This document shows, piece after piece, positions 1-5,266 of a stretch of DNA of 5,405 nucleotides (position 1 is its first letter; every line of letters begins with the position of its first letter). This stretch comes from Microcaldota archaeon (GTDB taxonomy: Archaea > Micrarchaeota > Micrarchaeia > Micrarchaeales > Micrarchaeaceae): the NCBI GenBank assembly GCA_021816645.1, contig JAKAXF010000046.1, positions 1-5,405 on the forward strand, written 5' to 3'. A program made the translations under genes and the position numbers. A model generated the notes under the pieces. It had not been told where the DNA came from. It worked only from the letters and a program-made list of their open reading frames with translations, and made no database searches.

Positions 1-147
1 AGCGCTCCTGCCCGCTTCCCTTATCTCGTCCTCGTAGCCTTCTATATCAGACTCGGATACTATTGCGTTCATGTTCTGCCTCCTATTGAGGAGATTTGCT
101 ACCGCTATCCCGACCATCTTGTCAGCGCTGATTATGTAAACTTTCAT
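1..147 (-). CDS. N-terminal part of an unrecognised alpha/beta protein (partial)
   Basis: An open minus-strand frame of 49 codons starts at the ATG at 147 and leaves the window at base 1, so only the N-terminus is seen. It begins MKVYIISADKMVG. The pattern is a short hydrophobic strand (KVYIIS), a helix (about residues 9-24), a second strand (MNAIVSES) and an acidic helix (about 34-49), which suggests a Rossmann-like or other alpha/beta fold. There is a faint resemblance to RpiB/LacA-type isomerases, too weak to name it. No good Shine-Dalgarno sequence lies upstream. A TATA-like box (minus strand TTTTATAA, plus positions 181-188) would give a leader of about 11 nt. The gene is divergent from the S26e operon. 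That it is a gene is fairly likely from the long open frame, the sensible start and the protein-like composition. The function is unknown. Confidence 0.6.
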   Translation of the reverse strand, partial: MKVYIISADKMVGIAVANLLNRRQNMNAIVSESDIEGYEDEIREAGRSA

Positions 148-175
148 ACAAACACGCGTTATTTATAGTCCTGCA

Positions 176-293
176 TGCATTTATAAAATATTAAGGGTTT
201 CGCATCCCGTATGCTTATCGCGGCGAGATCCGCCCAAGACTGGCGGAAACGGCTACGCTCGCATAACTCACAATCCTTTTTAATCTTTTTTAT
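176..293 (+). promoter_or_regulatory. Divergent promoter region with a structured segment upstream of S26e; possible leader or small RNA
   Basis: This gap between the divergent genes holds a TATA-like box at 180-189 (TTTATAAAAT), nearly symmetric and so usable in both directions. It also holds a foldable GC-rich stretch and T-rich tracts at 277-281 and 286-291. The fold has an upper stem TCCGCC (229-234) with GGCGGA (242-247) and a 7-nt loop. The lower stem is either GCGAG (223-227) with CTCGC (258-262), or TATGC (210-214) with GCATA (261-265). A plus-strand start about 30 nt after the box would fall near 210, just before the fold. It could be a leader of the S26e mRNA, a short independent RNA ending in the T tracts, or protein-binding palindromes. 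The T-rich tracts could instead be the TATA boxes of a near-leaderless S26e mRNA. Confidence 0.4.
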
Positions 294-317
294 CGTAAAG
301 GCTATCAGGTGTTTAAC

Positions 318-551
318 TTGCGAGGAAGATCTACTCTTGTAGTATGCAGTTCTTGCGGAAGGAAGATTCCAAGAAACAAAGCCGTGGTATTCGAGCGCGG
401 GATAAGCCTGAGCACCGATACCCACGACGCGAACGACATAAGGTTCTTTGAAAGGCAGAAGCTTTACTACTGCATAAGTTGCGCCAAGCACAGGGGAATA
501 TTCGAGAAGAAGAAGCGCTTGGCGGCTAAACGCAGAGAGGAAACGGTGTAG
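318..551 (+). CDS. rps26e: Small-subunit ribosomal protein S26e (eS26), short form
   Basis: This is the small zinc-binding protein of the 30S subunit that, in the eukaryotic ribosome, lies near the mRNA exit channel. The recognisable pattern is a CxxC pair (VVCSSCGRKIPRNKA, C10 and C13) and a second pair in YYCISCAKH (C52 and C55), which together would hold one zinc, followed by a basic tail rich in K and R. TTG at 318 is preferred because AGGTG (307-311) lies 6 nt upstream. GTG at 309, inside that motif, would add three residues and could be used if the mRNA is leaderless. At 77-80 residues it is shorter than usual (roughly 95-115). It lacks most of the basic N-terminal tail, keeping only an RGR remnant, and no in-frame start exists between the stop at 264 and 309. 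It is first in an operon with the membrane protein 5 nt downstream. Family assignment is confident; the exact start is less so. Confidence 0.88.
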   Translation: MRGRSTLVVCSSCGRKIPRNKAVVFERGISLSTDTHDANDIRFFERQKLYYCISCAKHRGIFEKKKRLAAKRREETV

Positions 552-556
552 ACCTA

Positions 557-1732
557 ATGGCTCTGAACCCTGACGACCTGCTGATATTCAAGGAGCGCGA
601 AGAGAAGTCAGAGAAGAAAGTGAAGAAGGCTGTGAAGGAGAAGCCCGCGCAAGTGCAGAAGAAGCAGGCGTCAGAAACGCAAAAGGCCACTCCACCGTCA
701 AAAGAGATTCAAACCACAAAACCTGAAGTCGTTCAACAGCCGAAAGTGATTCCAACCGCTAAATCGGAAGTCGTCCAGAAGCCAAAGGAGGTTCAAACTG
801 CACAATCCAAAACCGTCCAGCAACCTCAGGCTATGCCAGAGGCTAAGTCACAGGAAACTGCAGCGGCAAGTCAGCAGCAAAAGCCGCTGCCAAAGCCTCA
901 ACAAAAACAGCCTTCAGTGGAGCAGGAGATAAATCGCGAGACCGAGGTTCGATCTATCAACGAGCTTGCTCCGACCGAAAGCGTAGAAAGCATATACTCA
1001 TCGCTGCAGCCCAGCGAAGAGGAGATAGAGTCGATAATATCCGGCGAGTTCGCGCACGGAGGCGGTCCAGTCAGGAAGTCGACCATATCGCGTACCGAGG
1101 CGCAGAGCAGGGATGCGGCCAAGGGCAAGTCCTGCGTATGGCATCCGTGGAGACCAGCCTACGCGCTGTGCAATTACTGCAACAGGCCCTTCTGCTACGA
1201 GGACATAATAGAGTACAAGAACAACTACTACTGCCTTGAGGATATAGACAAGGTATCAACAGGAGCCGGAGTTGAAACAACTGTAAGGTACAACAGGCTC
1301 AGCATGCTCTCTGCTCTTATGTTCATCATCGCTTTCATAGTTTTCGTATTCTCGGCAATAGGCCAGGTAGCATACATAACGAGCTACGCCAACAAGATCG
1401 GATTCTTTTCGTTTATCGCCCAGCTTAACTACGCTTATACTTCTGCGTTGCTTGGGTTCTTCCTGGCGCTGTTCAGCATCATAGCAGGAATCCTAATATT
1501 CGTGCACTCCGACAAGGGCTTTATGGTTGGGTCGCTGGTAGGGGCATTCAGCACAATACTGTTCAGCTACAGCTACATAAGCAGCGGAGCTTTATACACA
1601 ATAGCGATAAGCCTGATATCATTCGCGGCTCTTGTCCTGCTTTTGCTCTCGCGCGAAACGTACGAAGATGAGGAGACGCTCGTCCCTGCAAGATCATACC
1701 AGCAGGCAGAAATCCCCGTGGGCAGGTTCTGA
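557..1732 (+). CDS. Membrane protein with K/Q/P-rich repeat tail, B-box-like zinc site and four membrane segments
   Basis: The 391-residue protein has three parts. Residues 1-190 are polar and low in complexity, rich in K, Q, E and P, probably disordered, and include 14-residue repeats at 51-106. Residues 193-230 carry a compact metal site: C193, H196, C205, C208, C213 and C226, in the pattern CxxHPxxxAxxxCxxCxRPFC then YYCLED. This resembles B-box-type zinc fingers found in prokaryotic membrane proteins. Residues about 249-272, 292-317, 321-341 and 343-365 are hydrophobic membrane segments, followed by a short acidic then polar tail. No signal peptide is seen, so the long tail and zinc site are probably cytoplasmic. 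The start is ATG 557, with GGTG (545-548) 8 nt upstream inside the end of the S26e gene. The tight spacing implies cotranscription and perhaps coupled translation with S26e. The function is unknown; a role in protein interaction or tethering at the membrane is inference. Confidence 0.85.
   Translation: MALNPDDLLIFKEREEKSEKKVKKAVKEKPAQVQKKQASETQKATPPSKEIQTTKPEVVQQPKVIPTAKSEVVQKPKEVQTAQSKTVQQPQAMPEAKSQETAAASQQQKPLPKPQQKQPSVEQEINRETEVRSINELAPTESVESIYSSLQPSEEEIESIISGEFAHGGGPVRKSTISRTEAQSRDAAKGKSCVWHPWRPAYALCNYCNRPFCYEDIIEYKNNYYCLEDIDKVSTGAGVETTVRYNRLSMLSALMFIIAFIVFVFSAIGQVAYITSYANKIGFFSFIAQLNYAYTSALLGFFLALFSIIAGILIFVHSDKGFMVGSLVGAFSTILFSYSYISSGALYTIAISLISFAALVLLLLSRETYEDEETLVPARSYQQAEIPVGRF
707..874 (+). 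repeat. 42-bp coding tandem repeat (three clear copies and one degenerate)
   Basis: Inside the membrane-protein gene, four consecutive 42-bp units encode 14-residue repeats: IQTTKPEVVQQPKV, IPTAKSEVVQKPKE, VQTAQSKTVQQPQA and a decayed fourth, MPEAKSQETAAASQ. The shared pattern is roughly [IV]xTAKSEVVQxPK. Unit boundaries are at 707, 749, 791 and 833. The units have diverged at DNA level, with many silent and conservative changes, so the expansion is not recent. The repeats lie in the probably disordered N-terminal tail. Confidence 0.75.
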
Positions 1733-1735
1733 ATG

Positions 1736-2353
1736 TCATTCAACCGAGAGCGTTCTTGTCTGATACCTACCCCTCCTCTCTATTTCGTCTAGCTTTTTGA
1801 GCACGCTACCTGATTCAGCGGTGCCCCTCTTGTAGCCTTCTACGAAGTGCGTGTAGAGATTTTCGTCAACAGATCTCTTCATCAGTATGACGTCCAGCGC
1901 CTTGTCCTCAACAGAATTAGTGAACGCCGACAATCCAAAGTCTATCACCCACAGCCTTCCGCTCCTGTCGATCATCAGGTTTGCGGTCGTAAAATCACCA
2001 TGCGATATTCCGTGATCGTGGATCCTAGCCAGCAAAATTCCTGCTTCATACATTGTCCTAATCGCTGCGTTACTTCTGATACCAGAATTTATTCTTTTGT
2101 TCAGAGTTTCTCCGTCTATCTCATCCATCACTATGAAGTATCTGCCCGCCATCATCACGGACGGGACGCGGACTCCACTTTCGTACAGCTCAGCCTGTAT
2201 TCTCGCTTCGTTTCTTGTCCTGCGCTCCCTCAGGTCTGAGTCAAGCTCAGCTATCCTGTAGGTCTTTTCTACCCTGTACTTCATTATAGCGTTTCTGCCG
2301 AGCATCCTGGTCTTGTAGATCCAGGCCTCAGCACCCTCAGAGATTTTTCTCAT
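1736..2353 (-). CDS. bud32: KEOPS complex kinase/ATPase Bud32
   Basis: Bud32 is the small atypical kinase/ATPase of the KEOPS complex. It binds Kae1 and supports t6A37 synthesis on tRNA. The 205-residue length is typical of stand-alone archaeal Bud32. Visible family motifs are the N-terminal GAEA (7-10), the lysine in IMKYRVEKTYR (K25), TRNEAR with the helix-C glutamate (E49), the catalytic HGDFTTANLM (H118, D120, N125), the metal-binding DFG (D138) and the family-specific EDKALD (149-154). The tail is rich in arginine. The start, ATG 2353, fits the family N-terminus and has GGAG six nt upstream inside the last codons of kae1. It follows kae1 by 2 nt in another frame, so the two are separate proteins that are probably translationally coupled. 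Its stop lies 3 nt from the end of the convergent membrane-protein gene. Confidence 0.95.
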   Translation of the reverse strand: MRKISEGAEAWIYKTRMLGRNAIMKYRVEKTYRIAELDSDLRERRTRNEARIQAELYESGVRVPSVMMAGRYFIVMDEIDGETLNKRINSGIRSNAAIRTMYEAGILLARIHDHGISHGDFTTANLMIDRSGRLWVIDFGLSAFTNSVEDKALDVILMKRSVDENLYTHFVEGYKRGTAESGSVLKKLDEIERRGRYQTRTLSVE

Positions 2354-2355
2354 TT

Positions 2356-3333
2356 TTATCTCCAGTATATGTCAAAATCCTCTATTCTATACTTCTGTTT
2401 GACCCCGTAATCCATCGTTCTTCTTGAGCGTCCCGCGTTAGTGTGCATCTTCTCTGCCACAACCGCTATCATCGCTCCGTTGTCTGAATTGAATTCGTCC
2501 GGAGCAGCGTAAAATTTCACCCCGTGCGAGCCAGCCATCAGCACGAGCATCTCCTTCAGCCTCGCACTCTGCGCTACCCCGCCGCACGCTATTACCTCCC
2601 TTTTCCTTGTAAGCAGCAGCGCCCTCTCCGCCGCCTCGCATATCATCGAGAACGCGGTCTCCTGAAGGGAGAACGCCACGTCCTTCCTCTCAGCGCTTTT
2701 GAGAAGCCTTATCGCGTTCGTGAGAAGGCCTGTAAAAGTGAAGTCCATACCCTTTACAGTGTACGGCATACGTATGTACCTACCACCCCTGGAGAGTCTC
2801 GCCACGCTGGATCCCCACGCCGGTTTCAGTCCTGCCTCTCTTGCGAATGAGTCTAGCATGTTTCCTACACCTATATCGAACGTCTCACCGTAGACGTGAT
2901 AGCGCCTTCTCGGCGCGTTTTCAAGTCCGAGTATCTGCGAGTTTCCGCCACTTACATAGATGACAAGTGGGTCGCGAAGGCCAAACAGATGCCTTGTAAC
3001 CTCTATATGGGCAGCAGCGTGATTAACAGGATACAGCGGCGCTCCTGTTAATCTCGAAAGGGTGAGTGCTGAAAGCTGCCCCACCCTCAGGCACGGGCCG
3101 AGTCCTGGTCCCCTCGTATAACCGATAGCATCTATCCTCTCTACTCCAGACTCTTTCAGCGCCAGCCTCACAACGCGTGCCGCATTCTTTTGATGAAAAT
3201 CAGCTACCTTCATCGGTATTATGCCTTTGTCAGATATCTTGTACATCGACTTTACGTTTGAGAGTATCTTCCCGTCTTCAACGACTCCGACTCCAAAAGT
3301 ATGGGCGCTGCTCTCTATTCCTACGGTTATCAT
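2356..3333 (-). CDS. kae1: KEOPS complex tRNA threonylcarbamoyladenosine synthase Kae1 (TsaD/Qri7 family)
   Basis: Kae1 is the catalytic subunit of KEOPS. It transfers the threonylcarbamoyl group from TC-AMP to A37 of ANN-decoding tRNAs in the cytoplasm. The 325-residue ASKHA-fold protein shows the N-terminal GIESSAHTFGVGVV, RGPGLGPCLRVG (74-84), the metal-binding NHAAAHIE (H105, H109), YVSGGNSQI (126-134), GETFDIGVGN (149-158), KGMDFTFTGLL (194-204) and SDNGAMIA with the third metal ligand D284. Length and start (ATG 3333) match the family. Several nucleotide-pocket positions differ from relatives: the usual GGPxIE reads WGSSVA (173-178) and the usual GGVAANNRL reads GGVAQSARL. Kae1 is first in a two-gene operon with bud32, an order that matches the Kae1-Bud32 fusions of many Euryarchaeota. 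The identity is secure; the effect of the pocket changes is unknown. Confidence 0.96.
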   Translation of the reverse strand: MITVGIESSAHTFGVGVVEDGKILSNVKSMYKISDKGIIPMKVADFHQKNAARVVRLALKESGVERIDAIGYTRGPGLGPCLRVGQLSALTLSRLTGAPLYPVNHAAAHIEVTRHLFGLRDPLVIYVSGGNSQILGLENAPRRRYHVYGETFDIGVGNMLDSFAREAGLKPAWGSSVARLSRGGRYIRMPYTVKGMDFTFTGLLTNAIRLLKSAERKDVAFSLQETAFSMICEAAERALLLTRKREVIACGGVAQSARLKEMLVLMAGSHGVKFYAAPDEFNSDNGAMIAVVAEKMHTNAGRSRRTMDYGVKQKYRIEDFDIYWR

Positions 3334-3348
3334 GCGATTACCGCGATC

Positions 3349-3368
3349 GGTGCACGAGGACGTGCACC
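3349..3368 (-). promoter_or_regulatory. Perfect 8-bp inverted repeat at the predicted kae1 transcription start
   Basis: The arms GGTGCACG (3349-3356) and CGTGCACC (3361-3368) are exact reverse complements around AGGA. The predicted kae1 start (about 3366, from the TATA box) falls in the outer end, so the mRNA would begin with this hairpin, 15 nt before the ATG at 3333. It may be an operator for a dimeric repressor or a 5' hairpin protecting the mRNA or limiting ribosome entry. The GC-rich perfect arms make a chance origin unlikely but not impossible. Confidence 0.55.
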
Positions 3369-3387
3369 ATTGTTAATTGGCATGCAA

Positions 3388-3398
3388 CATATAAAAAG
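3388..3398 (-). promoter_or_regulatory. TATA box of the kae1-bud32 operon
   Basis: On the minus strand this reads CTTTTTATATG, close to the archaeal TATA consensus. About 30 nt downstream of its first core T lies position 3366, giving a leader of about 33 nt to the kae1 ATG. No strong Shine-Dalgarno sequence is seen; the nearest is GGTAATC, which ends 3 nt before the ATG. Confidence 0.6.
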
Positions 3399-3456
3399 TG
3401 CATACAGAATTCTGCAAACACAGATTATAGGCGAATAATAGGAGCTTCAGATAAGG

Positions 3457-3493
3457 TTTAAAACGTTGTCGTGCCATACTAGTAGGGGGTGAT
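3457..3493 (+). promoter_or_regulatory. Probable TATA box and ribosome binding site of the 285-residue protein gene
   Basis: A TATA-like box TTTAAAAC (3457-3464) would place the start near 3487. The following GGGGGTGAT (3485-3493) matches the archaeal anti-Shine-Dalgarno sequence well but sits 12 nt from the ATG at 3506, a little far. An ATG directly followed by TAA (3492-3497) overlaps the end of this motif, giving a minimal start-stop element just upstream of the gene. Confidence 0.45.
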
Positions 3494-3505
3494 GTAACGG
3501 CTACG

Positions 3506-4363
3506 ATGGACAAGGTAGTGTACCCTATACTTGAAAAATATGGAGTGCCAAGATGGGTCTCGCCTTTCATTTTTTCATACATAAAGGGCGATCCACTCAA
3601 TGCTATAAAGCGCGGTGTCAGCTTCATAGAAGTAAAGAGGAAGAAGGGGGAGGTTACAAAGAAAACTATATTCCTCCCTAACGGCTACAAGTTTGATACT
3701 AGCTCGATCGCCGCGGTCCTGAACATATTCCTGTATTCAGAAAACAGGGTATCTGAGATAATGAGCGGATGGCTGTCCCACTCTGTCGGACGCGACCTCC
3801 TTGCGTATAAGGACTACTTCTTCTCGCTTTCGCAGAACGACAAGCGCCACGCAAAGGCGGTAAAGAACCTGATGGAAGGGCTTGGAGTAAAGCCTGCGAC
3901 CGTAAAGAAAGAGGTTGAAGAGGTGTTCGACTACCTGGAAAGCATAGAATCGTGGCCGGAGCGCCTCGTTGCATCCGAAGTAGTGCTGAAAAGATCCTAT
4001 TCCACATTCGGCATAGTTTTCTACAGGGTTTTCTACGCCGCCTCCCCTGAGTTCCTAAGGTCTTTCGTAAAGGTATTCAGATCGGAAGAGGATAGCTGGG
4101 AGTCTAATGAGATAAAGCGCATACTGGGCGAAGGCGTAATAGGCAAGGAACGCATCATGGAGATAACCGAGGAAATGCTCAAAAGATTCTACCTCTCCGT
4201 GCTCGCTTACTCTAGTGTATCAAAGAAAGAGAAGATAGACAAGGAAGTGAAACTGATAACGGAAGTTTCTATGGCGTATCCACTCCAGTTCCTAAAAGAG
4301 AGCGGTTTCGATATAGACGTTGAGGACGAAGTAAGGCGGATAGAGAAAAGTGCGAAGCGGTAG
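3506..4363 (+). CDS. Unrecognised helical protein, possibly a degenerate ferritin-like domain
   Basis: This 285-residue, mainly helical protein has no signal peptide or membrane segment that I can see. The N-terminal 75 residues are mixed. From about 80 on there are long amphipathic helices separated by short loops: 80-106, 111-127, 150-180 and 181-209, then a further helical part (214-285) rich in K and E. The four-helix part resembles the PaaA/PaaC-like ferritin superfamily in spacing. NDKRHAKAV (D112, H115) stands where a DExxH-type helix would be, ASEVVL (E158) in the third helix, and SEEDSW (E194, E195) where an ExxH would be, with tryptophan instead of histidine. If this reading is right, the di-iron site is incomplete. 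This is a pattern judgement by eye. The gene stands alone between divergent kae1 and downstream alba, with a good GGTG-type site upstream. The coding call is sound; the function is unknown. Confidence 0.8.
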   Translation: MDKVVYPILEKYGVPRWVSPFIFSYIKGDPLNAIKRGVSFIEVKRKKGEVTKKTIFLPNGYKFDTSSIAAVLNIFLYSENRVSEIMSGWLSHSVGRDLLAYKDYFFSLSQNDKRHAKAVKNLMEGLGVKPATVKKEVEEVFDYLESIESWPERLVASEVVLKRSYSTFGIVFYRVFYAASPEFLRSFVKVFRSEEDSWESNEIKRILGEGVIGKERIMEITEEMLKRFYLSVLAYSSVSKKEKIDKEVKLITEVSMAYPLQFLKESGFDIDVEDEVRRIEKSAKR

Positions 4364-4374
4364 TGCATCACTAC
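4360..4374 (+). repeat. Small inverted repeat over the stop codon of the 285-residue protein gene
   Basis: GTAGTG (4360-4365) and CACTAC (4369-4374) are perfect 6-bp arms around CAT, spanning the TAG stop (4361-4363). No T tract follows directly, so it is not a typical archaeal terminator. It could be a 3'-end hairpin or chance. Confidence 0.35.
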
Positions 4375-4403
4375 GCCCTTGCACTTTGCATCTACATCGG
4401 CTT

Positions 4404-4424
4404 CAAAAGATATATAAATCTTTG
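4404..4424 (+). promoter_or_regulatory. Strong alba promoter: TATA box inside an inverted repeat
   Basis: A near-ideal TATA box (TATATAAA, 4411-4418) is preceded by an A-rich BRE-like stretch (CAAAAG). It lies within AAAGAT (4406-4411) and ATCTTT (4418-4423), perfect arms around a 6-nt centre. Predicted transcription starts near 4441, giving a 65-nt leader to alba. The symmetry would suit a repressor that competes with TBP, but AT-rich palindromes around TATA boxes also arise by chance. A second weaker box, TTTAAATA (4432-4439), could drive a start near 4462. Confidence 0.65.
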
Positions 4425-4442
4425 ACAGTAATTTAAATAAGA

Positions 4443-4481
4443 ATGGGGAGGCTTACAACCAGTACTTACCGACCCGACTGA
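4443..4481 (+). other. Possible 12-codon leader ORF upstream of alba
   Basis: An ATG at 4443 opens a frame encoding MGRLTTSTYRPD and stops at TGA 4479-4481, 24 nt before the alba ATG and in the same frame. With the predicted start near 4441 this ATG would lie at the very 5' end of the mRNA, suitable for leaderless initiation. It may be a regulatory leader peptide or simply an AUG in an untranslated leader; nothing yet shows it is translated. Confidence 0.25.
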
Positions 4482-4505
4482 CTTGCAATAAACACGGTTG
4501 ATAAA

Positions 4506-4823
4506 ATGGATGGAGCAACACAAACAGAACGAATAGTAGAATCTAACGGAGAGGAAAGGGACAACGTAGTGTACGTGGGGAAGAAGTCAACTATGAACTA
4601 CGTGTTGGCTGTAGTGACGCAGTTCAACGGGGGCGCCGATGAAGTGACGATAAAGGCGCGAGGCAAGGCGATCTCAAAGGCTGTCGACATAAAGGAGATT
4701 GCGGTGAATAGATTCCTGCCCAACGTAAAGACAAAAAGCATCAACACTTCATCCGAAGAGCTTACAAACGAGGACGGCACGAAATCGAAAGTGAGCGCCA
4801 TTCACATAGTGCTCGCAAAGTAG
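4506..4823 (+). CDS. albA: DNA/RNA-binding chromatin protein Alba
   Basis: Alba is an abundant archaeal nucleic-acid-binding protein that dimerises, coats DNA and also binds RNA; in some archaea its affinity is tuned by lysine acetylation. The 105 residues show the family signatures in order: [16 protein letters not shown] (21-36), holding the two DNA-contacting lysines K26 and K27 (K16 and K17 of Sulfolobus Sso10b), [12 protein letters not shown] (50-61), and AVNRFLPNV, with F70 matching the dimer-dimer interface phenylalanine F60 of Sso10b. The C-terminus ends in the usual strand IHIVLAK. The acidic N-terminal tail is about 10 residues longer than in Sso10b. The start is ATG 4506, with a weak GGTTGAT 4 nt upstream. 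A strong TATA box and an oligo-T terminator suggest a high-output single-gene transcript. Confidence 0.97.
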   Translation: MDGATQTERIVESNGEERDNVVYVGKKSTMNYVLAVVTQFNGGADEVTIKARGKAISKAVDIKEIAVNRFLPNVKTKSINTSSEELTNEDGTKSKVSAIHIVLAK

Positions 4824-4857
4824 AAAGCGGCCTTTTCTTTTTTTAATTTTGGTTTTC
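4824..4857 (+). terminator. Oligo-T terminator after alba
   Basis: Just after the alba stop (4821-4823) the plus strand carries T-rich runs (4833-4836, 4838-4844, 4847-4850 and 4853-4856), typical of archaeal intrinsic termination. Only a weak 4-bp stem (AAAG with CTTT, 4824-4835) precedes them. On the opposite strand this is A-rich, so it would not terminate the convergent CBS gene. Confidence 0.7.
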
Positions 4858-4861
4858 CTTC

Positions 4862-5266
4862 TTAGCCGGGCTTGTCTATCCTGCCGCCCGCCGATTTTAG
4901 GAGGTCAGAAGCACTTATTATTCCCACGCATCTCATATCCACGGCAGAATCTACAACCGGTATTCTAGTAACGTTGTGCCTTACTACCTTCACTATAACA
5001 TCTTTTATCTCGTCCCCCCCTTCTACGAAAATTGGGGCCTTGATGAGAGGTTTTATCGGTGCATCGAGCTCCTCCCTGCTGTGTTTGATCGCAAATCCAC
5101 GCAGCGTATCACCGTCCACGATTCCTACCAGCTTCCCCTCATCCAGTACCGGAAGCAGGTCGATGTTTGAGTTCTCGATGAGCGTTATAGTTGAAAGTAT
5201 CGACGTGGTGGTTGACACGGCGACTACGTCTTTCTCCATAACATCTGCAGCCTTCTTCACCGCCAT
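4862..5266 (-). CDS. Two-CBS-domain protein (probable nucleotide-sensing regulator)
   Basis: CBS domain pairs (Bateman modules) bind adenosine nucleotides such as AMP, ATP or SAM and regulate partner proteins. This 134-residue protein consists of one pair and nothing else. CBS1 covers about 4-60 (DVMEKDVVAVSTTTSI then LLPVLDEGKLVGIVDGD) and CBS2 about 66-126 (APIFVEGGDEI, TRIPVVD, CVGIISASDLL). No catalytic, DNA-binding or membrane part is present, so the partner is unknown. ATG 5266 is preferred over TTG 5287 because AGGTG (5276-5272) lies 5 nt upstream. The TATA-like box near 5299-5310 also places the transcript start around 5278, downstream of the TTG. The gene is convergent with alba, about 38 nt apart. 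The domain call is secure; the biological target cannot be told from the sequence. Confidence 0.92.
   Translation of the reverse strand: MAVKKAADVMEKDVVAVSTTTSILSTITLIENSNIDLLPVLDEGKLVGIVDGDTLRGFAIKHSREELDAPIKPLIKAPIFVEGGDEIKDVIVKVVRHNVTRIPVVDSAVDMRCVGIISASDLLKSAGGRIDKPG

Noticed and set aside
223..262. Nested stems with a 7-nt loop resembling a tRNA anticodon arm
   Set aside because: The loop lacks the T at position 33 on either strand, and there is no T-arm or acceptor stem pairing around it.
707..874. Regular 42-bp units considered as a CRISPR array
   Set aside because: The units are contiguous, diverged and in frame within a long open reading frame, with no spacers or identical direct repeats.
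898..1280. Minus-strand open frames within the membrane-protein gene
   Set aside because: They lie opposite a well-supported gene with clear protein features, and their translations show no coherent domain.
2524..2893. Plus-strand open frames within kae1
   Set aside because: They run antisense to a securely identified gene; the composition looks like a codon shadow, with no ribosome binding site.
4443..4823. Alba N-terminal extension by readthrough of TGA 4479-4481
   Set aside because: TGA is an ordinary stop in this window (membrane protein, bud32), and the canonical Alba domain starts well after ATG 4506.
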